DNA of 64,000 bases from NCBI GenBank assembly GCA_963170055.1, contig CAUJGJ010000444.1, positions 1,711,501 through 1,775,500 on the forward strand, in the 5' to 3' direction. Below are positions 1 to 11,304 of the stretch, piece by piece. The notes under the pieces are model-generated. The model ran no database searches. It was not told the origin of the DNA and saw only the letters and a program-made list of their open reading frames with translations. This DNA comes from Halisarca cf. caerulea (taxonomy: Eukaryota; Porifera; Demospongiae; Chondrillida; Halisarcidae). The first letter of the stretch is position 1, and the number at the start of each line of letters is the position of its first letter. Position numbers and translations under genes: made by a program.

Positions 1-25
1 GTATTTGATTTGTCATATCTTAGGA

Positions 26-57
26 ACTTTGCCAATTTTTCACTTTGCCTAATTTTA
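26..57 (+). repeat. Internal 16-bp direct subrepeat, two units
   Basis: The first unit is ACTTTGCCAATTTTTC (26-41) and the second is ACTTTGCCTAATTTTA (42-57). They share the first eight bases and an AATTTT tract offset by one. Further ACTTT-containing stretches occur at about 72, 101 and 123 of the monomer, which hints that the 145-bp unit grew from shorter units. The recurrent one-base deletion that makes the 144-bp monomers removes C41, the junction base between the two units. Confidence 0.75.
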
Positions 58-119
58 AAGTTATGTTTCTAACTTTATCTTTGCGATAAATATTATTTAA
101 ACTTTGTAACGTTTTAAAC

Positions 120-140
120 TTAACTTTCTTAGAAAGTTAA
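120..140. repeat. Perfect 10-bp-arm dyad, present in every monomer
   Basis: The arms TTAACTTTCT and AGAAAGTTAA are exact reverse complements around a single T, giving a 21-bp palindrome-like element. It recurs in nearly every monomer. Variants T127A, A135T and substitutions at 139 each break one base pair of the stem; A135T and T127A never restore it. The element could extrude as a short hairpin or serve as a symmetric protein-binding site. Both roles are inferences; no known binding motif such as a CENP-B box is visible in it. Confidence 0.85.
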
Positions 141-1740
141 AATTAGTATTTGATTTGTCATATCTTAGAAACTTTGCCAATTTTTCACTTTGCCTAATTT
201 TAAAGTTATGTTTCTAACTTTCTCTTTGCGATAAATATTATTTAAAGTTTGTAACGTTTTAAACTTAACTTTCTTAGAAAGTTAAAATTAGTATTTCATT
301 TGTCATATCTTAGGAACATTACCAATTTTTCACTTTGCCTAATTTTATAGTTGTGTTTCTAACTTTATCTTTGCGATAAATATTATTTAAAGTTTGTAAC
401 GTTTTAAACTTAACTTTCTTAGAAAGTTAAAATTAGTATTTGATTTGTCATATCTTAGGAACTTTGCCAATTTTTCACTTTGCCTAATTTTAAAGTTATG
501 TTTCTAACTTTATCTTTGCGATAAATATTATTTAAACTTTGTAACGTTTTAAACTTAACTTTCTTAGAAAGTTAAAATTAGTATTTTATTTGTCATATCT
601 TAGGAACTTTGCCAATTTTTCACTTTGCCTAATTTTAAAGTTATGTTTCTAACTTTATCTTTGCGATAAATATTATTTAAACTTTTTAACGTTTTAAACT
701 TAACTTTCTTAGAAAGTTTAAATTAGTATTTGATTTGTCATATCTTAGAAACTTTGCCAATTTTTCACTTTGCCTAATTTTAAAGTTATGTTTCTAACTT
801 TATCTTTGCGATAAATATTATTTAAAGTTTGTAACGTTTTAAACTTAACTTACTTAGAAAGTTAAAATTAGTATTTGATTTGTCATATCTTAGGAACTTT
901 GCCAATTTTTCACTTTGCCTAATTTTAAAGTTATGTTTCTAACTTTATCTTTGCGATAAATATTATTTAAACTTTGTAACGTTTTAAACTTAACTTTCTT
1001 AGAAAGTTAAAATTAGTATTTGATTTGTCATATCATAGGAACTTTGCCAATTTTTCACTTTGCCTAATTTTAAAGTTATGTTTCTAACTTTATCTTTGCG
1101 ATAAATATTATTTAAACTTTGTAACGTTTTAAACTTAACTTTCTTAGAAAGTTAAAATTAGTATTTGATTTGTCATATCTTAGGAACTTTGCCAATTTTT
1201 CACTTTGCCTAATTTTAAAGTTATGTTTCTAACTTTATCTTTGCGATAAATATTATTTAAACTTTTTAACGTTTTAAACTTAACTTTCTTAGAAAGTTAA
1301 AATTAGTATTTGATTTGTCATATCTTAGGAACTTTGCCAATTTTTCACTTTGCCTAATTTTAAAGTTATGTTTCTAACTTTATCTTTGCGATAAATATTA
1401 TTTAAAGTTTGTAACGTTTTAAACTTAACTTTCTTAGAAAGTTAAAATTAGTATTTCATTTGTCATATCTTAGGAACATTACCAATTTTTCACTTTGCCT
1501 AATTTTATAGTTTTGTTTCTAACTTTATCTTTGCGATAAATATTATTTAAACTTTGTAACGTTTTAAACTTAACTTTCTTAGAAAGTTCAAATTAGTATT
1601 TGATTTGTCATATCTTAGGAACTTTGCCAATTTTTCACTTTGCCTAATTTTAAAGTTATGTTTCTAACTTTATCTTTGCGATAAATATTATTTAAACTTT
1701 GTAACGTTTTAAACTTAACTTTCTTAGAAAGTTAAAATTA

Positions 1741-1886
1741 GTATTTGATTTGTCATATCTTAGAAACTTTGCCGATTTTTCACTTTGCCTAATTTTTAAA
1801 GTTATGTTTCTAACTTTATCTTTGCGATAAATATTATTTAAAGTTTGTAACGTTTTAAACTTAACTTTCTTAGAAAGTTAAAATTA
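1741..1886 (+). repeat. 146-bp monomer variant (inserted T, G34)
   Basis: This monomer carries A24, A34G and an extra T in the TAATTTT run near position 56, so it is 146 bp long. The same combination recurs at 3337, 7249, 9277 and 11305, always heading a 14-monomer HOR or sitting at the matching place of the 11-monomer HOR. It is absent to the right of 11450, which makes it a marker for the left part of the array. Confidence 0.9.
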
Positions 1887-3336
1887 GTATTTGATTTGTC
1901 ATATCTTAGGAACTTTGCCAATTTTTCACTTTGCCTAATTTTAAAGTTATGTTTCTAACTTTATCTTTGCGATAAATATTATTTAAACTTTGTAACGTTT
2001 TAAACTTAACTTTCTTAGAAAGTTAAAATTAGTATTTGATTTGTCATATCTTAGGAACTTTGCCAATTTTTCACTTTGCCTAATTTTAAAGTTATGTTTC
2101 TAACTTTATCTTTGCGATAAATATTATTTAAACTTTGTAACGTTTTAAACTTAACTTTCTTAGAAAGTTAAAATTAGTATTTTATTTGTCATATCTTAGG
2201 AACTTTGCCAATTTTTCACTTTGCCTAATTTTAAAGTTATGTTTCTAACTTTATCTTTGCGATAAATATTATTTAAACTTTTTAACGTTTTAAACTTAAC
2301 TTTCTTAGAAAGTTTAAATTAGTATTTGATTTGTCATATCTTAGAAACTTTGCCAATTTTTCACTTTGCCTAATTTTAAAGTTATGTTTCTAACTTTATC
2401 TTTGCGATAAATATTATTTAAAGTTTGTAACGTTTTAAACTTAACTTACTTAGAAAGTTAAAATTAGTATTTGATTTGTCATATCTTAGGAACTTTGCCA
2501 ATTTTTCACTTTGCCTAATTTTAAAGTTATGTTTCTAACTTTATCTTTGCGATAAATATTATTTAAACTTTGTAACGTTTTAAACTTAACTTTCTTAGAA
2601 AGTTAAAATTAGTATTTGATTTGTCATATCATAGGAACTTTGCCAATTTTTCACTTTGCCTAATTTTAAAGTTATGTTTCTAACTTTATCTTTGCGATAA
2701 ATATTATTTAAACTTTGTAACGTTTTAAACTTAACTTTCTTAGAAAGTTAAAATTAGTATTTGATTTGTCATATCTTAGGAACTTTGCCAATTTTTCACT
2801 TTGCCTAATTTTAAAGTTATGTTTCTAACTTTATCTTTGCGATAAATATTATTTAAACTTTTTAACGTTTTAAACTTAACTTTCTTAGAAAGTTAAAATT
2901 AGTATTTGATTTGTCATATCTTAGGAACTTTGCCAATTTTTCACTTTGCCTAATTTTAAAGTTATGTTTCTAACTTTATCTTTGCGATAAATATTATTTA
3001 AAGTTTGTAACGTTTTAAACTTAACTTTCTTAGAAAGTTAAAATTAGTATTTCATTTGTCATATCTTAGGAACATTACCAATTTTTCACTTTGCCTAATT
3101 TTATAGTTTTGTTTCTAACTTTATCTTTGCGATAAATATTATTTAAACTTTGTAACGTTTTAAACTTAACTTTCTTAGAAAGTTCAAATTAGTATTTGAT
3201 TTGTCATATCTTAGGAACTTTGCCAATTTTTCACTTTGCCTAATTTTAAAGTTATGTTTCTAACTTTATCTTTGCGATAAATATTATTTAAACTTTGTAA
3301 CGTTTTAAACTTAACTTTCTTAGAAAGTTAAAATTA

Positions 3337-5364
3337 GTATTTGATTTGTCATATCTTAGAAACTTTGCCGATTTTTCACTTTGCCTAATTTTTAAAGTTA
3401 TGTTTCTAACTTTATCTTTGCGATAAATATTATTTAAAGTTTGTAACGTTTTAAACTTAACTTTCTTAGAAAGTTAAAATTAGTATTTGATTTGTCATAT
3501 CTTAGGAACTTTGCCAATTTTTCACTTTGCCTAATTTTAAAGTTATGTTTCTAACTTTATCTTTGCGATAAATATTATTTAAACTTTGTAACGTTTTAAA
3601 CTTAACTTTCTTAGAAAGTTAAAATTAGTATTTGATTTGTCATATCTTAGAAACTTTGCCAATTTTTCACTTTGCCTAATTTTAAAGTTATGTTTCTAAC
3701 TTTATCTTTGCGATAAATATTATTTAAACTTTGTAACGTTTTAAACTTAACTTTCTTAGAAAGTTAAAATTAGTATTTCATTTGTCATATCTTAGGAACA
3801 TTACCAATTTTTCACTTTGCCTAATTTTATAGTTGTGTTTCTAACTTTATCTTTGCGATAAATATTATTTAAAGTTTGTAACGTTTTAAACTTAACTTTC
3901 TTAGAAAGTTAAAATTAGTATTTGATTTGTCATATCTTAGGAACTTTGCCAATTTTTCACTTTGCCTAATTTTAAAGTTATGTTTCTAACTTTATCTTTG
4001 CGATAAATATTATTTAAAGTTTGTAACGTTTTAAACTTAACTTTCTTAGAAAGTTAAAATTAGTATTTTATTTGTCATATCTTAGGAACTTTGCCAATTT
4101 TTCACTTTGCCTAATTTTAAAGTTATGTTTCTAACTTTATCTTTGCGATAAATATTATTTAAACTTTTTAACGTTTTAAACTTAACTTTCTTAGAAAGTT
4201 AAAATTAGTATTTGATTTGTCATATCTTAGAAACTTTGCCAATTTTTCACTTTGCCTAATTTTAAAGTTATGTTTCTAACTTTATCTTTGCGATAAATAT
4301 TATTTAAAGTTTGTAACGTTTTAAACTTAACTTACTTAGAAAGTTAAAATTAGTAGTTCATTTGTCATATCATAGGAACTTTGCCAATTTTTCACTTTGC
4401 CTAATTTTAAAGTTATGTTTCTAACTTTATCTTTGCGATAAATATTATTTAAACTTTGTAACGTTTTAAACTTAACTTTCTTAGAAAGTTAAAATTAGTA
4501 TTTGATTTGTCATATCTTAGGAACTTTGCCAATTTTTCACTTTGCCTAATTTTAAAGTTATGTTTCTAGCTTTATCTTTGCGATAAATATTATTGAAACT
4601 TTGTAACGTTTTAAACTTAACTTTCTTAGAAAGTTAAAATTAGTATTTGATTTGTCATATCTTAGGAACTTTGCCAATTTTTACTTTGCCTAATTTTAAA
4701 GTTATGTTTCTAACTTTATCTTTGCGATAAATATTATTGAAACTTTGTAACGTTTTAAACTTAACTTTCTTAGAAAGTTGAAATTAGTATTTGATTTGTC
4801 ATATCATAGGAACTTTGCCAATTTTTCACTTTGCCTAATTTTAAAGTTATGTTTAACTTTATCTTTGCGATAAATATTATTTTAACTTTGTAACGTTTTA
4901 AACTTAACTTTCTTAGAAAGTTAAAATTAGTATTTGATTTGTCATATCATAGGAACTTTGCCAATTTTTCACTTTGCCTAATTTTAAAGTTATGTTTCTA
5001 ACTTTATCTTTGCGATAAATATTATTTAAAGTTTGTAACGTTTTAAACTTAACTTTCTTAGAAAGTTAAAATTAGTATTTCATTTGTCATATCTTAGGAA
5101 CATTACCAATTTTTCACTTTGCCTAATTTTATAGTTTTGTTTCTAACTTTATCTTTGCGATAAATATTATTTAAACTTTGTAACGTTTTAAACTTAACTT
5201 TCTTAGAAAGTTCAAATTAGTATTTGATTTGTCATATCTTAGGAACTTTGCCAATTTTTCACTTTGCCTAATTTTAAAGTTATGTTTCTAACTTTATCTT
5301 TGCGATAAATATTATTTAAACTTTGTAACGTTTTAAACTTAACTTTCTTAGAAAGTTAAAATTA
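3337..5364 (+). repeat. 14-monomer HOR, first (detached) copy, 2028 bp
   Basis: Fourteen monomers in order: 146-bp G34; plain; A24; C7/A28/A31/T58/G63; G102; T7/T106; A24/G102/A127; G5/C7/A20; G72/G98; 144-bp G98/G139; 143-bp A20; A20/G102; C7/A28/A31/T58/T63/C139; plain. The lengths sum to 2028 bp (146 + 11 x 145 + 144 + 143). The same order is found in the three tandem copies beginning at 7249, but here a rearranged stretch separates it from them. Confidence 0.9.
4787..4929 (+). repeat. 143-bp monomer variant (2-bp deletion)
   Basis: Two bases are missing from the GTTTCTAAC segment (positions about 69-70), giving GTTTAAC, and A99 is T. The preceding monomer (4643-4786) is a 144-bp copy lacking C41. 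The pair recurs at 8555/8699, 10583/10727 and 12611/12755, always at the same place of the 14-monomer HOR, so it is inherited by HOR amplification rather than by repeated deletion. Confidence 0.9.
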
Positions 5365-7248
5365 GTATTTGATTTGTCATATCTTAGAAACTTTGCCAAT
5401 TTTTCACTTTGCCTAATTTTAAAGTTATGTTTCTAACTTTATCTTTGCGATAAATATTATTTAAACTTTGTAACGTTTTAAACTTAACTTTCTTAGAAAG
5501 TTAAAATTAGTATTTGATTTGTCATATCTTAGAAACTTTGCCAATTTTTCACTTTGCCTAATTTTAAAGTTATGTTTCTAACTTTATCTTTGCGATAAAT
5601 ATTATTTAAACTTTGTAACGTTTTAAACTTAACTTTCTTAGAAAGTTAAAATTAGTATTTCATTTGTCATATCTTAGGAACATTACCAATTTTTCACTTT
5701 GCCTAATTTTATAGTTGTGTTTCTAACTTTATCTTTGCGATAAATATTATTTAAAGTTTGTAACGTTTTAAACTTAACTTTCTTAGAAAGTTAAAATTAG
5801 TATTTGATTTGTCATATCTTAGGAACTTTGCCAATTTTTCACTTTGCCTAATTTTAAAGTTATGTTTCTAACTTTATCTTTGCGATAAATATTATTTAAA
5901 GTTTGTAACGTTTTAAACTTAACTTTCTTAGAAAGTTAAAATTAGTATTTTATTTGTCATATCTTAGGAACTTTGCCAATTTTTCACTTTGCCTAATTTT
6001 AAAGTTATGTTTCTAACTTTATCTTTGCGATAAATATTATTTAAACTTTTTAACGTTTTAAACTTAACTTTCTTAGAAAGTTAAAATTAGTATTTGATTT
6101 GTCATATCTTAGGAACTTTGCCAATTTTTACTTTGCCTAATTTTAAAGTTATGTTTCTAGCTTTATCTTTGCGATAAATATTATTGAAACTTTGTAACGT
6201 TTTAAACTTAACTTTCTTAGAAAGTTAAAATTAGTATTTCATTTGTCATATCTTAGAAACTTTGCCAATTTTTCACTTTGCCTAATTTTAAAGTTATGTT
6301 TCTAACTTTATCTTTGCGATAAATATTATTTAAACTTTGTAACGTTTTAAACTTAACTTTCTTAGAAAGTTAAAATTAGTATTCGATTTGTCATATCTTA
6401 AGAACATTACCAATTTTTCACTTTGCCTAATTTTATAGTTGTGTTTCTAACTTTATCTTTGCGATAAATATTATTTAAACTTTTTAACGTTTTAAACTTA
6501 ACTTTCTTAGAAAGTTTAAATTAGTATTTGATTTGTCATATCTTAGAAACTTTGCCAATTTTTCACTTTGCCTAATTTTAAAGTTATGTTTCTAACTTTA
6601 TCTTTGCGATAAATATTATTTAAACTTTGTAACGTTTTAAACTTAACTTTCTTAGAAAGTTAAAATTAGTATTTGATTTGTCATATCATAGGAACTTTGC
6701 CAATTTTTCACTTTGCCTAATTTTAAAGTTATGTTTCTAACTTTATCTTTGCGATAAATATTATTTAAACTTTGTAACGTTTTAAACTTAACTTTCTTAG
6801 AAAGTTAAAATTAGTATTTGATTTGTCATATCTTAGGAACTTTGCCAATTTTTCACTTTGCCTAATTTTAAAGTTATGTTTCTAACTTTATCTTTGCGAT
6901 AAATATTATTTAAACTTTTTAACGTTTTAAACTTAACTTTCTTAGAAAGTTAAAATTAGTATTTGATTTGTCATATCTTAGGAACTTTGCCAATTTTTCA
7001 CTTTGCCTAATTTTAAAGTTATGTTTCTAACTTTATCTTTGCGATAAATATTATTTAAACTTTGTAACGTTTTAAACTTAACTTTCTTAGAAAGTTCAAA
7101 TTAGTATTTCATTTGTCATATCTTAGGAACTTTGCCAATTTTTCACTTTGCCTAATTTTAAAGTTATGTTTCTAACTTTATCTTTGCGATAAATATTATT
7201 TAAACTTTGTAACGTTTTAAACTTAACTTTCTTAGAAAGTTAAAATTA
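5365..7248 (+). repeat. Rearranged 13-monomer stretch between 14-mer copies
   Basis: This 1884-bp segment (twelve 145-bp monomers and one 144-bp monomer at 6090) starts like the 14-monomer HOR but its first monomer lacks the G34 and inserted T. It then carries unusual combinations: C41 deletion with G72 and G98 (6090), C7 with A24 (6234), and a monomer beginning GTATTCG with A24, A28/A31, T58/G63, T106 and T139 together (6379). The mixed markers suggest several exchanges between non-equivalent monomers. Confidence 0.8.
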
Positions 7249-9276
7249 GTATTTGATTTGTCATATCTTAGAAACTTTGCCGATTTTTCACTTTGCCTAA
7301 TTTTTAAAGTTATGTTTCTAACTTTATCTTTGCGATAAATATTATTTAAAGTTTGTAACGTTTTAAACTTAACTTTCTTAGAAAGTTAAAATTAGTATTT
7401 GATTTGTCATATCTTAGGAACTTTGCCAATTTTTCACTTTGCCTAATTTTAAAGTTATGTTTCTAACTTTATCTTTGCGATAAATATTATTTAAACTTTG
7501 TAACGTTTTAAACTTAACTTTCTTAGAAAGTTAAAATTAGTATTTGATTTGTCATATCTTAGAAACTTTGCCAATTTTTCACTTTGCCTAATTTTAAAGT
7601 TATGTTTCTAACTTTATCTTTGCGATAAATATTATTTAAACTTTGTAACGTTTTAAACTTAACTTTCTTAGAAAGTTAAAATTAGTATTTCATTTGTCAT
7701 ATCTTAGGAACATTACCAATTTTTCACTTTGCCTAATTTTATAGTTGTGTTTCTAACTTTATCTTTGCGATAAATATTATTTAAAGTTTGTAACGTTTTA
7801 AACTTAACTTTCTTAGAAAGTTAAAATTAGTATTTGATTTGTCATATCTTAGGAACTTTGCCAATTTTTCACTTTGCCTAATTTTAAAGTTATGTTTCTA
7901 ACTTTATCTTTGCGATAAATATTATTTAAAGTTTGTAACGTTTTAAACTTAACTTTCTTAGAAAGTTAAAATTAGTATTTTATTTGTCATATCTTAGGAA
8001 CTTTGCCAATTTTTCACTTTGCCTAATTTTAAAGTTATGTTTCTAACTTTATCTTTGCGATAAATATTATTTAAACTTTTTAACGTTTTAAACTTAACTT
8101 TCTTAGAAAGTTAAAATTAGTATTTGATTTGTCATATCTTAGAAACTTTGCCAATTTTTCACTTTGCCTAATTTTAAAGTTATGTTTCTAACTTTATCTT
8201 TGCGATAAATATTATTTAAAGTTTGTAACGTTTTAAACTTAACTTACTTAGAAAGTTAAAATTAGTAGTTCATTTGTCATATCATAGGAACTTTGCCAAT
8301 TTTTCACTTTGCCTAATTTTAAAGTTATGTTTCTAACTTTATCTTTGCGATAAATATTATTTAAACTTTGTAACGTTTTAAACTTAACTTTCTTAGAAAG
8401 TTAAAATTAGTATTTGATTTGTCATATCTTAGGAACTTTGCCAATTTTTCACTTTGCCTAATTTTAAAGTTATGTTTCTAGCTTTATCTTTGCGATAAAT
8501 ATTATTGAAACTTTGTAACGTTTTAAACTTAACTTTCTTAGAAAGTTAAAATTAGTATTTGATTTGTCATATCTTAGGAACTTTGCCAATTTTTACTTTG
8601 CCTAATTTTAAAGTTATGTTTCTAACTTTATCTTTGCGATAAATATTATTGAAACTTTGTAACGTTTTAAACTTAACTTTCTTAGAAAGTTGAAATTAGT
8701 ATTTGATTTGTCATATCATAGGAACTTTGCCAATTTTTCACTTTGCCTAATTTTAAAGTTATGTTTAACTTTATCTTTGCGATAAATATTATTTTAACTT
8801 TGTAACGTTTTAAACTTAACTTTCTTAGAAAGTTAAAATTAGTATTTGATTTGTCATATCTTAGGAACTTTGCCAATTTTTCACTTTGCCTAATTTTAAA
8901 GTTATGTTTCTAACTTTATCTTTGCGATAAATATTATTTAAAGTTTGTAACGTTTTAAACTTAACTTTCTTAGAAAGTTAAAATTAGTATTTCATTTGTC
9001 ATATCTTAGGAACATTACCAATTTTTCACTTTGCCTAATTTTATAGTTTTGTTTCTAACTTTATCTTTGCGATAAATATTATTTAAACTTTGTAACGTTT
9101 TAAACTTAACTTTCTTAGAAAGTTCAAATTAGTATTTGATTTGTCATATCTTAGGAACTTTGCCAATTTTTCACTTTGCCTAATTTTAAAGTTATGTTTC
9201 TAACTTTATCTTTGCGATAAATATTATTTAAACTTTGTAACGTTTTAAACTTAACTTTCTTAGAAAGTTAAAATTA
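7249..9276 (+). repeat. 14-monomer HOR, tandem copy 1 of 3 (2028 bp)
   Basis: This copy has the same 14-marker order and indel pattern as 3337-5364. Its twelfth monomer (8842) has T20 where the other copies have A20. That change removes an in-frame TGA on the minus strand and creates a 64-codon open frame, discussed under rejected items. Confidence 0.92.
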
Positions 9277-11304
9277 GTATTTGATTTGTCATATCTTAGA
9301 AACTTTGCCGATTTTTCACTTTGCCTAATTTTTAAAGTTATGTTTCTAACTTTATCTTTGCGATAAATATTATTTAAAGTTTGTAACGTTTTAAACTTAA
9401 CTTTCTTAGAAAGTTAAAATTAGTATTTGATTTGTCATATCTTAGGAACTTTGCCAATTTTTCACTTTGCCTAATTTTAAAGTTATGTTTCTAACTTTAT
9501 CTTTGCGATAAATATTATTTAAACTTTGTAACGTTTTAAACTTAACTTTCTTAGAAAGTTAAAATTAGTATTTGATTTGTCATATCTTAGAAACTTTGCC
9601 AATTTTTCACTTTGCCTAATTTTAAAGTTATGTTTCTAACTTTATCTTTGCGATAAATATTATTTAAACTTTGTAACGTTTTAAACTTAACTTTCTTAGA
9701 AAGTTAAAATTAGTATTTCATTTGTCATATCTTAGGAACATTACCAATTTTTCACTTTGCCTAATTTTATAGTTGTGTTTCTAACTTTATCTTTGCGATA
9801 AATATTATTTAAAGTTTGTAACGTTTTAAACTTAACTTTCTTAGAAAGTTAAAATTAGTATTTGATTTGTCATATCTTAGGAACTTTGCCAATTTTTCAC
9901 TTTGCCTAATTTTAAAGTTATGTTTCTAACTTTATCTTTGCGATAAATATTATTTAAAGTTTGTAACGTTTTAAACTTAACTTTCTTAGAAAGTTAAAAT
10001 TAGTATTTTATTTGTCATATCTTAGGAACTTTGCCAATTTTTCACTTTGCCTAATTTTAAAGTTATGTTTCTAACTTTATCTTTGCGATAAATATTATTT
10101 AAACTTTTTAACGTTTTAAACTTAACTTTCTTAGAAAGTTAAAATTAGTATTTGATTTGTCATATCTTAGAAACTTTGCCAATTTTTCACTTTGCCTAAT
10201 TTTAAAGTTATGTTTCTAACTTTATCTTTGCGATAAATATTATTTAAAGTTTGTAACGTTTTAAACTTAACTTACTTAGAAAGTTAAAATTAGTAGTTCA
10301 TTTGTCATATCATAGGAACTTTGCCAATTTTTCACTTTGCCTAATTTTAAAGTTATGTTTCTAACTTTATCTTTGCGATAAATATTATTTAAACTTTGTA
10401 ACGTTTTAAACTTAACTTTCTTAGAAAGTTAAAATTAGTATTTGATTTGTCATATCTTAGGAACTTTGCCAATTTTTCACTTTGCCTAATTTTAAAGTTA
10501 TGTTTCTAGCTTTATCTTTGCGATAAATATTATTGAAACTTTGTAACGTTTTAAACTTAACTTTCTTAGAAAGTTAAAATTAGTATTTGATTTGTCATAT
10601 CTTAGGAACTTTGCCAATTTTTACTTTGTCTAATTTTAAAGTTATGTTTCTAACTTTATCTTTGCGATAAATATTATTGAAACTTTGTAACGTTTTAAAC
10701 TTAACTTTCTTAGAAAGTTGAAATTAGTATTTGATTTGTCATATCATAGGAACTTTGCCAATTTTTCACTTTGCCTAATTTTAAAGTTATGTTTAACTTT
10801 ATCTTTGCGATAAATATTATTTTAACTTTGTAACGTTTTAAACTTAACTTTCTTAGAAAGTTAAAATTAGTATTTGATTTGTCATATCATAGGAACTTTG
10901 CCAATTTTTCACTTTGCCTAATTTTAAAGTTATGTTTCTAACTTTATCTTTGCGATAAATATTATTTAAAGTTTGTAACGTTTTAAACTTAACTTTCTTA
11001 GAAAGTTAAAATTAGTATTTCATTTGTCATATCTTAGGAACATTACCAATTTTTCACTTTGCCTAATTTTATAGTTTTGTTTCTAACTTTATCTTTGCGA
11101 TAAATATTATTTAAACTTTGTAACGTTTTAAACTTAACTTTCTTAGAAAGTTCAAATTAGTATTTGATTTGTCATATCTTAGGAACTTTGCCAATTTTTC
11201 ACTTTGCCTAATTTTAAAGTTATGTTTCTAACTTTATCTTCGCGATAAATATTATTTAAACTTTGTAACGTTTTAAACTTAACTTTCTTAGAAAGTTAAA
11301 ATTA
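9277..11304 (+). repeat. 14-monomer HOR, tandem copy 2 of 3 (2028 bp)
   Basis: The marker order is the same as in the neighbouring copy. Private differences are C48T in the 144-bp monomer (10583) and TCGCG in place of TTGCG near 11240, which adds an extra CpG. Confidence 0.92.

Larger units (their letters stand above)
1..145 (+). repeat. Reference monomer (consensus-type copy)
   Basis: This first copy matches the majority base at every variable position, so window coordinates 1-145 can be used as monomer coordinates. Landmarks are a 16-bp direct subrepeat at 26-57, two CpGs at 84-85 and 110-111, AATATT at 89-94, AACGTT at 108-113, TTTAAA at 54-59, 96-101 and 113-118, a short dyad at 87-99 (TAAAT/ATTTA around ATT) and a strong dyad at 120-140. 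The length is close to the 145-147 bp wrapped by a nucleosome core. Confidence 0.95.
1..3336 (+). repeat. 11-monomer higher-order repeat, period 1596 bp
   Basis: The diagnostic series starting at 436 recurs at 2032, exactly 1596 bp on (ten 145-bp monomers and one 146-bp monomer). The series contains a T7 monomer with T106 and T139 (581 and 2177), an A24/G102/A127 monomer (726 and 2322), an A20 monomer (1016 and 2612), a C7/A28/A31/T58/T63/C139 monomer (1451 and 3047) and the 146-bp G34 monomer (1741 and 3337). The second copy runs on to about 3627 and shares its last two monomers with the next HOR. Monomers at 146 and 291 resemble those at 3628 and 3773, so the two HORs share ancestry. Confidence 0.88.

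Noticed and set aside
120..140. Intrinsic transcription terminator hairpin
   Set aside because: The dyad is AT-rich with a one-base centre and is followed by AAAATTAG on the + strand rather than a T run; it occurs in every monomer of a non-coding eukaryotic-type satellite.
1586..1596. RNA polymerase III B-box-like GTTCAAATT in C139 monomers
   Set aside because: The similarity to GTTCAAATC is confined to a few monomers with C139, arises from one substitution in the dyad, and has no A box at a suitable distance and no tRNA-like fold.
8682..8876. A 64-codon minus-strand open frame
   Set aside because: It begins at TTG and lies wholly inside satellite monomers. It is open only because a 144-bp and a 143-bp monomer shift the frame and because the monomer at 8842 has T20. 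The equivalent copies at about 4770, 10710 and 12740 have A20, which gives an in-frame TGA. It has low-complexity K/N/I-rich composition, repeats its own sequence in another frame, and has no neighbouring gene or visible signals.
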